From contig JAJRTK010000107.1 of assembly GCA_024278345.1 (NCBI GenBank), forward strand, positions 1 to 17,446: DNA of 17,446 nt. Reading direction: 5' to 3'. This document shows positions 14,545 to 17,446 of the stretch, piece by piece; within the stretch, counting starts at the first letter, position 1; each line of letters starts with the position of its first letter. The stretch comes from a bacterium (GTDB lineage Bacteria; CSSED10-310; JAJRTK01). The position numbers and the translations under genes were made by a program. Below the pieces are notes generated by a model. The model had not been told where the DNA came from and did not search any database. It was given only the letters and a program-made list of their open reading frames with translations.

Positions 14545-15506
14545 GCCAAGATTATGCCGGGAAAGCACCGGCACCTCGAGTCCCGTGTGATGTCGCCCAC
14601 AAGGGAGCGGCTGACGGGGGATTGAACCGTCGAGAGTTCCTGGCCGGCGCAGGCTTAACCGCCATGTCGGCCATCGCGACGACGGTCGCCGGTGCGGCGC
14701 CAGGTTTCATAGAAAGCATGCTAAGGCGCCACTTCAAAGAGCTTTCTCCCGACGAGGTCCAAGAGCGCCTACGGCTTCTTGAGGAAGAGTACTCCTCCCG
14801 CTTCGGAAAAAAAGTGACCGTGGCCGCCACGCCTCCCATGGAGAACGTGCTGTTCGGTTACGCTCTCGACCTCTCTCGCTGTATTGGCTGCCGCCGCTGT
14901 GTTTATGCTTGTGTCCACGAGAACAACCAGTCCAGGGATCCGCAAATCCACTGGATCAGAGTCCTGGAGATGGCCAAGGAACGCGGTATCGATCTCGAGG
15001 AGGCAGACCCTTACTACGACCACGACACGGTGCCTCAAGAAGATTCCTTCTATATGCCCGTTGCTTGCCAGCAGTGCCGAAACCCTCCCTGCACCCGGGT
15101 CTGCCCTGTTCAGGCTACGTGGCAGGAACCCGACGGAATCGTGGTCATCGATTACGACTGGTGTATCGGTTGCCGTTACTGCATGGCCGCTTGCCCCTAT
15201 GGCGCTCGCCATTTCAACTGGGGCAACCCCCAGATCCCGGCGGCAGGACTGAACACTGACATGCACGTTCTTGGGAACCGTCCCCGGGTTGCCGGCGTCG
15301 TCGAAAAGTGTACCTTCTGTATCCAGAGGGTTCGCAAGGGGCGCTATCCCGCCTGTGTCGAAATCTGCCCGGTTGGCGCGCGCAAGTTTGGCAATCTGCT
15401 GGACGAAAACAGCGAGCTCCGCTACCTGATGCGCGAAAAGAGGGTCTTTGTACTGAAGGAAGACCTCAATACGCAACCGAAATTCTACTACTTCTACGCG
15501 ACGTAA
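14541..15506 (+). CDS. Tat-exported ferredoxin subunit with four [4Fe-4S] clusters
   Basis: The 321-residue product belongs to the DmsB/NrfC/HybA/TtrB type. A Tat motif NRREFL (29-34) followed by a hydrophobic stretch predicts export of the folded protein. Sixteen cysteines form four cluster sites: C114-C117-C120-C124, C176-C179-C184-C188, C208-C211-C214-C218 and C257-C260-C272-C276. It should wire electrons between the NrfD membrane subunit and the tetrahaem cytochrome. No molybdopterin subunit is encoded beside it, so this is not a standard DMSO, polysulfide or tetrathionate reductase. It overlaps the cytochrome gene by 4 bp and is followed 4 nt later by the NrfD gene, showing tight coupling. 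Confidence 0.95.
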   Translation: MSQDYAGKAPAPRVPCDVAHKGAADGGLNRREFLAGAGLTAMSAIATTVAGAAPGFIESMLRRHFKELSPDEVQERLRLLEEEYSSRFGKKVTVAATPPMENVLFGYALDLSRCIGCRRCVYACVHENNQSRDPQIHWIRVLEMAKERGIDLEEADPYYDHDTVPQEDSFYMPVACQQCRNPPCTRVCPVQATWQEPDGIVVIDYDWCIGCRYCMAACPYGARHFNWGNPQIPAAGLNTDMHVLGNRPRVAGVVEKCTFCIQRVRKGRYPACVEICPVGARKFGNLLDENSELRYLMREKRVFVLKEDLNTQPKFYYFYAT

Positions 15507-15510
15507 GGCC

Positions 15511-16728
15511 ATGAGAGGACCAATCAACTTCATCATCGGATCCGTTCGCCTCGTTTTGCGTGGCGGGAAGGCTTACTACGCTTGGATGGCGTTTCTTCTG
15601 GCCCTTATTCTCTGGGGCGGCATCGCCTATGTTGATCAGCTCCGCCACGGACTGATCATGACGGGGATGAGGGACCAGGTGTCATGGGCGTTTTACATCG
15701 GCAACTTCACTTTTCTGGTGGGAGTTGCGGCGGCCGCGGTGCTCCTTGTCATTCCGGCCTACGTCTATAGCTGGAAGCCCATCAAGGAGGTCGCCATCTT
15801 CGGCGAGCTGTTGGCCATCAGCGCTATTGTCATGTGCTTGCTGTTCGTGACGGTCGATATCGGTCGCCCAGAGCGGTTTTGGCATCTGTTGCCACTGGTC
15901 GGGGCGCTGAACGTTCCTGCTTCTCTGCTCGCTTGGGATGTCTTAGTGCTCAACGGTTACCTCGTTCTCAACGTGGTGATCGTGGTCTATCTGCTCTACA
16001 CGGCTTTCAATAAGCAGCCGTACAACAAAAACTTCGTTGTTCCGCTCATTCTGCTTTCGATTCCAGCCGCCATCAGCATTCATACCGTGACGGCATTCGT
16101 CTACAATGGCCTTGCGGCGCGGCCCTTCTGGAATGCCTCGATTCTGGCGCCTCGCTTTATCGCGTCGGCCTTCTGCTCGGGGCCGGCCATCCTGCTCATC
16201 CTTTTCCAGATCTTGCAGCGGACAACATCGATTCGGTTGCAGGATGAAGCCATCTGGAAGATCGCCGAACTCATGGCCTACGCCATGTTCTTCAACCTGT
16301 TCCTGTTTGGCGCCGAAATCTTCAAAGAATACTATTCCAACACCTATCACCTCTCTCACACCCGATATCTCTACAGCGGTTTGCATGGCCATACGGCCCT
16401 TGTTCCCTATGCGTGGGCCTCTTTCTTCTGTAGCGTCGTGGCGTTCTTGCTCTTCCTGATCCCCAGTACCCGAAAGAACATCGTCACCTTGAACTTGGGA
16501 TGTTTGCTCATTTATTCGGGGGTCTATATCGAAAAAGGGCTGGCACTCGTCATTCCCGGAATGACGCCGGATGTCCTGGGAGAGATCTACGAGTACACTC
16601 CGACTTTGACGGAGATACGGATCGGTGCTGCGATCTTCTCTATAGGTTTTCTAATCTTTACAGTGCTTTGCAAGATTGCAATTCCGATTATCCAAGGGGA
16701 GTATAGCGTGGACTCGCTCAAAAGCTGA
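15511..16728 (+). CDS. NrfD/PsrC-family quinone-interacting membrane subunit
   Basis: The 405-residue product is strongly hydrophobic with about ten membrane helices. Family phrases include VTVDIGRPERFWH (about 114-125), AISIHTVTAFVYNGLAARPFWN and APRFIASAFCSGPAILL, like the longer HmeC/DsrP/Cbc-type NrfD proteins. NrfD proteins bind menaquinone or ubiquinone in the membrane and exchange electrons with a ferredoxin partner. ATG 15511 lies 4 nt after the ferredoxin stop without a strong ribosome site, so it likely relies on coupling. The gene is last of the operon; only repeats follow. No intrinsic terminator with a T-run was seen after the stop. Confidence 0.95.
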   Translation: MRGPINFIIGSVRLVLRGGKAYYAWMAFLLALILWGGIAYVDQLRHGLIMTGMRDQVSWAFYIGNFTFLVGVAAAAVLLVIPAYVYSWKPIKEVAIFGELLAISAIVMCLLFVTVDIGRPERFWHLLPLVGALNVPASLLAWDVLVLNGYLVLNVVIVVYLLYTAFNKQPYNKNFVVPLILLSIPAAISIHTVTAFVYNGLAARPFWNASILAPRFIASAFCSGPAILLILFQILQRTTSIRLQDEAIWKIAELMAYAMFFNLFLFGAEIFKEYYSNTYHLSHTRYLYSGLHGHTALVPYAWASFFCSVVAFLLFLIPSTRKNIVTLNLGCLLIYSGVYIEKGLALVIPGMTPDVLGEIYEYTPTLTEIRIGAAIFSIGFLIFTVLCKIAIPIIQGEYSVDSLKS

Positions 16729-16734
16729 GTGAGC

Positions 16735-17100
16735 TCGGGCTGGATCCCGGCGGCGGACGGGGGGAACTCGCGCCCAGGCGCGGGTCGTGCCGCCGGGAGC
16801 GGAACGGGGTATCCACTTAAGCCCGGACAGAACAGAAAAAAAGGAAAACGTGGTGCCGAGCGAAGCGAGACGCCGAGCATAAGCGAGGCCCACCGTACAA
16901 AAATGTGGGTCCAGGGAGCTGGCTCCCTGGTGGGTGCAGGGCAAAGCCCTGCCAGGGGGCGGGGGACAGAGAGTCCCCAGACGACCGCCGAGTAACGCGA
17001 GGCGTTACCCGCCAAGCGGAGCGAGGCGTTGCCCAGACGATTGGATTTCCACAATCCTTGAAGTGTCCCGCCTTGCGTGGATGGCCGCGGAACGCAACCA
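16735..17100 (-). repeat. Dispersed repeat family B, copy B4, split by element A4
   Basis: Read on the minus strand, GGTTGCGTTCCGCTCCCGGCGG is reached only if 16807-17094 is removed. The outer pieces are 16735-16806 and 17087-17100. They contain the family signature and a GC-rich inverted repeat as in B1-B3. GCGGAACG is present on both sides of the insert. Confidence 0.65.
16799..17094. mobile_element. MITE-like repeat A4 with 8-bp flanking direct repeats
   Basis: The ends GGGTATCCAC (16807) and GTGGATGGCC (to 17086) are imperfect inverted repeats (17 of 23 positions over the longer match) and resemble the ends of A3. Inside are the core hairpin (16911-16930), the GCAGGGC/GCCCTGC hairpin (from 16936) and GTAACGC/GCGTTAC (16992-17008). 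The direct repeat GCGGAACG flanks the element at 16799-16806 and 17087-17094. The target is a family B repeat. No open frame of note lies inside. Confidence 0.8.
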
Positions 17101-17307
17101 TAAAAAAGAAAAGCGCTTCTAAGGAATGATCCCCCTGAAGACGGTCTCCACCAGCTTTCCAACCCATCCGTGAATCCCGTTCAAGGGTCGCCCGACGAAA
17201 ATGCCTGTGGGGACGGTGGATCGGACGCTGCAGCAGAGCCTCCGTGATGAAAGTTCCAGATCTACGGCTCCTGGAGCATCATTTGTGCCGCGGGAAAGGC
17301 AGGTCCG
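17101..17307. other. Gene-free gap between repeats A4/B4 and A5
   Basis: I see no supportable gene or RNA here. A minus-strand open frame (stop at 17119) runs into copy A5. Its C-terminal part reads plausibly as protein (NGIHGWVGKLVETVF), so it might be the tail of a gene cut by the repeat. There is no start or family match to support it. Confidence 0.3.
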
Positions 17308-17446
17308 GGCCTCGGTCATGGTACCGGCCACCCGAAAAAAGCGCGCAGCGCACAAAGATGTGGGTCCAGGGAGCTGGCTCCCTGGCGTGGGTCTGGGAGC
17401 GGCGCTCCCAGCGGAGGTCCGGAGGCGGAGCCTCCGCCGGGTTCCA
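17308..17446. repeat. Hairpin-rich repeat, copy A5 (truncated at window end)
   Basis: It begins with a 24-bp inverted-repeat arm (17308-17331), the complement of the right arm of A1 (164-187). From 17322 to the end it matches 1-125 with a single difference (G at 17427, A at 106). That difference falls in the 3-nt loop of the third hairpin, leaving all stems intact. Confidence 0.85.

Noticed and set aside
17119-17355. Possible gene fragment on the minus strand ending at 17119
   Set aside because: The tail looks protein-like, but the start lies in repeat A5, there is no ribosome site and I recognise no family. It was kept only as a remark in the gap entry.
1-17446. CRISPR array or plasmid/phage origin
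   Set aside because: The repeats are few, widely dispersed, of variable length and lack regular spacers. No replication, partition, cas, integrase or capsid gene is present.

Overview
The window is bacterial chromosome-type DNA of fairly high G+C. It has short intergenic gaps, Shine-Dalgarno sites, GTG/TTG starts, many multiheme c-type cytochromes and a sigma-54 two-component system. This gene mix suits an anaerobic or facultative respirer such as a member of Desulfobacterota, Nitrospirota, Acidobacteriota or Methylomirabilota. The phylum cannot be fixed from the sequence alone. No tRNA, rRNA, CRISPR array, transposase, integrase, replication gene or phage gene was seen.

Layout. 1-519: palindromic repeats, no gene. 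520-2175 (+): membrane protein with a spermidine-synthase-like methyltransferase-fold domain. 2176-2519: repeats. 2520-4661 and 4704-6290 (-): two paralogous TMTC-like membrane proteins with C-terminal TPRs; the first carries a recent repeat insertion that kept the frame. 6509-9893 (-): exported redox genes, namely a cysteine-free thioredoxin-fold/TPR protein, a multiheme cytochrome with 15 possible haem sites and a double OB-fold protein. 10147-12758 (-): sigma-54 response regulator and its histidine kinase, overlapping by 4 bp. 12759-13140: divergent control region. 13141-16728 (+): tetrahaem c554-like cytochrome, membrane-anchored tetrahaem cytochrome, Tat-exported four-cluster ferredoxin and NrfD-type quinone-binding membrane subunit. 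16729-17446: repeats only.

The central part (6509-16728) reads as one respiratory module. NrfD would oxidise or reduce the quinone pool, the ferredoxin subunit and anchored tetrahaem cytochrome would pass electrons across the periplasmic face, and the soluble tetrahaem and large multihaem cytochromes would relay them to or from an unknown partner. The sigma-54 two-component pair, transcribed divergently from the NrfD operon, is the obvious candidate regulator. A GG-N10-GC (sigma-54-like) motif lies in the shared control region. The electron acceptor or donor cannot be read from the sequence.

The second theme is a family of non-autonomous, hairpin-rich mobile repeats. Five copies (A1-A5) share a core hairpin but carry different accessory hairpins and at least two kinds of terminal inverted repeat. 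Two copies have clear flanking direct duplications. One lies inside the TMTC gene and adds exactly 59 codons; the other split a member of a second repeat family (B). The window begins and ends in the same repeat (125 bp, one mismatch), so its borders probably reflect repeat boundaries.
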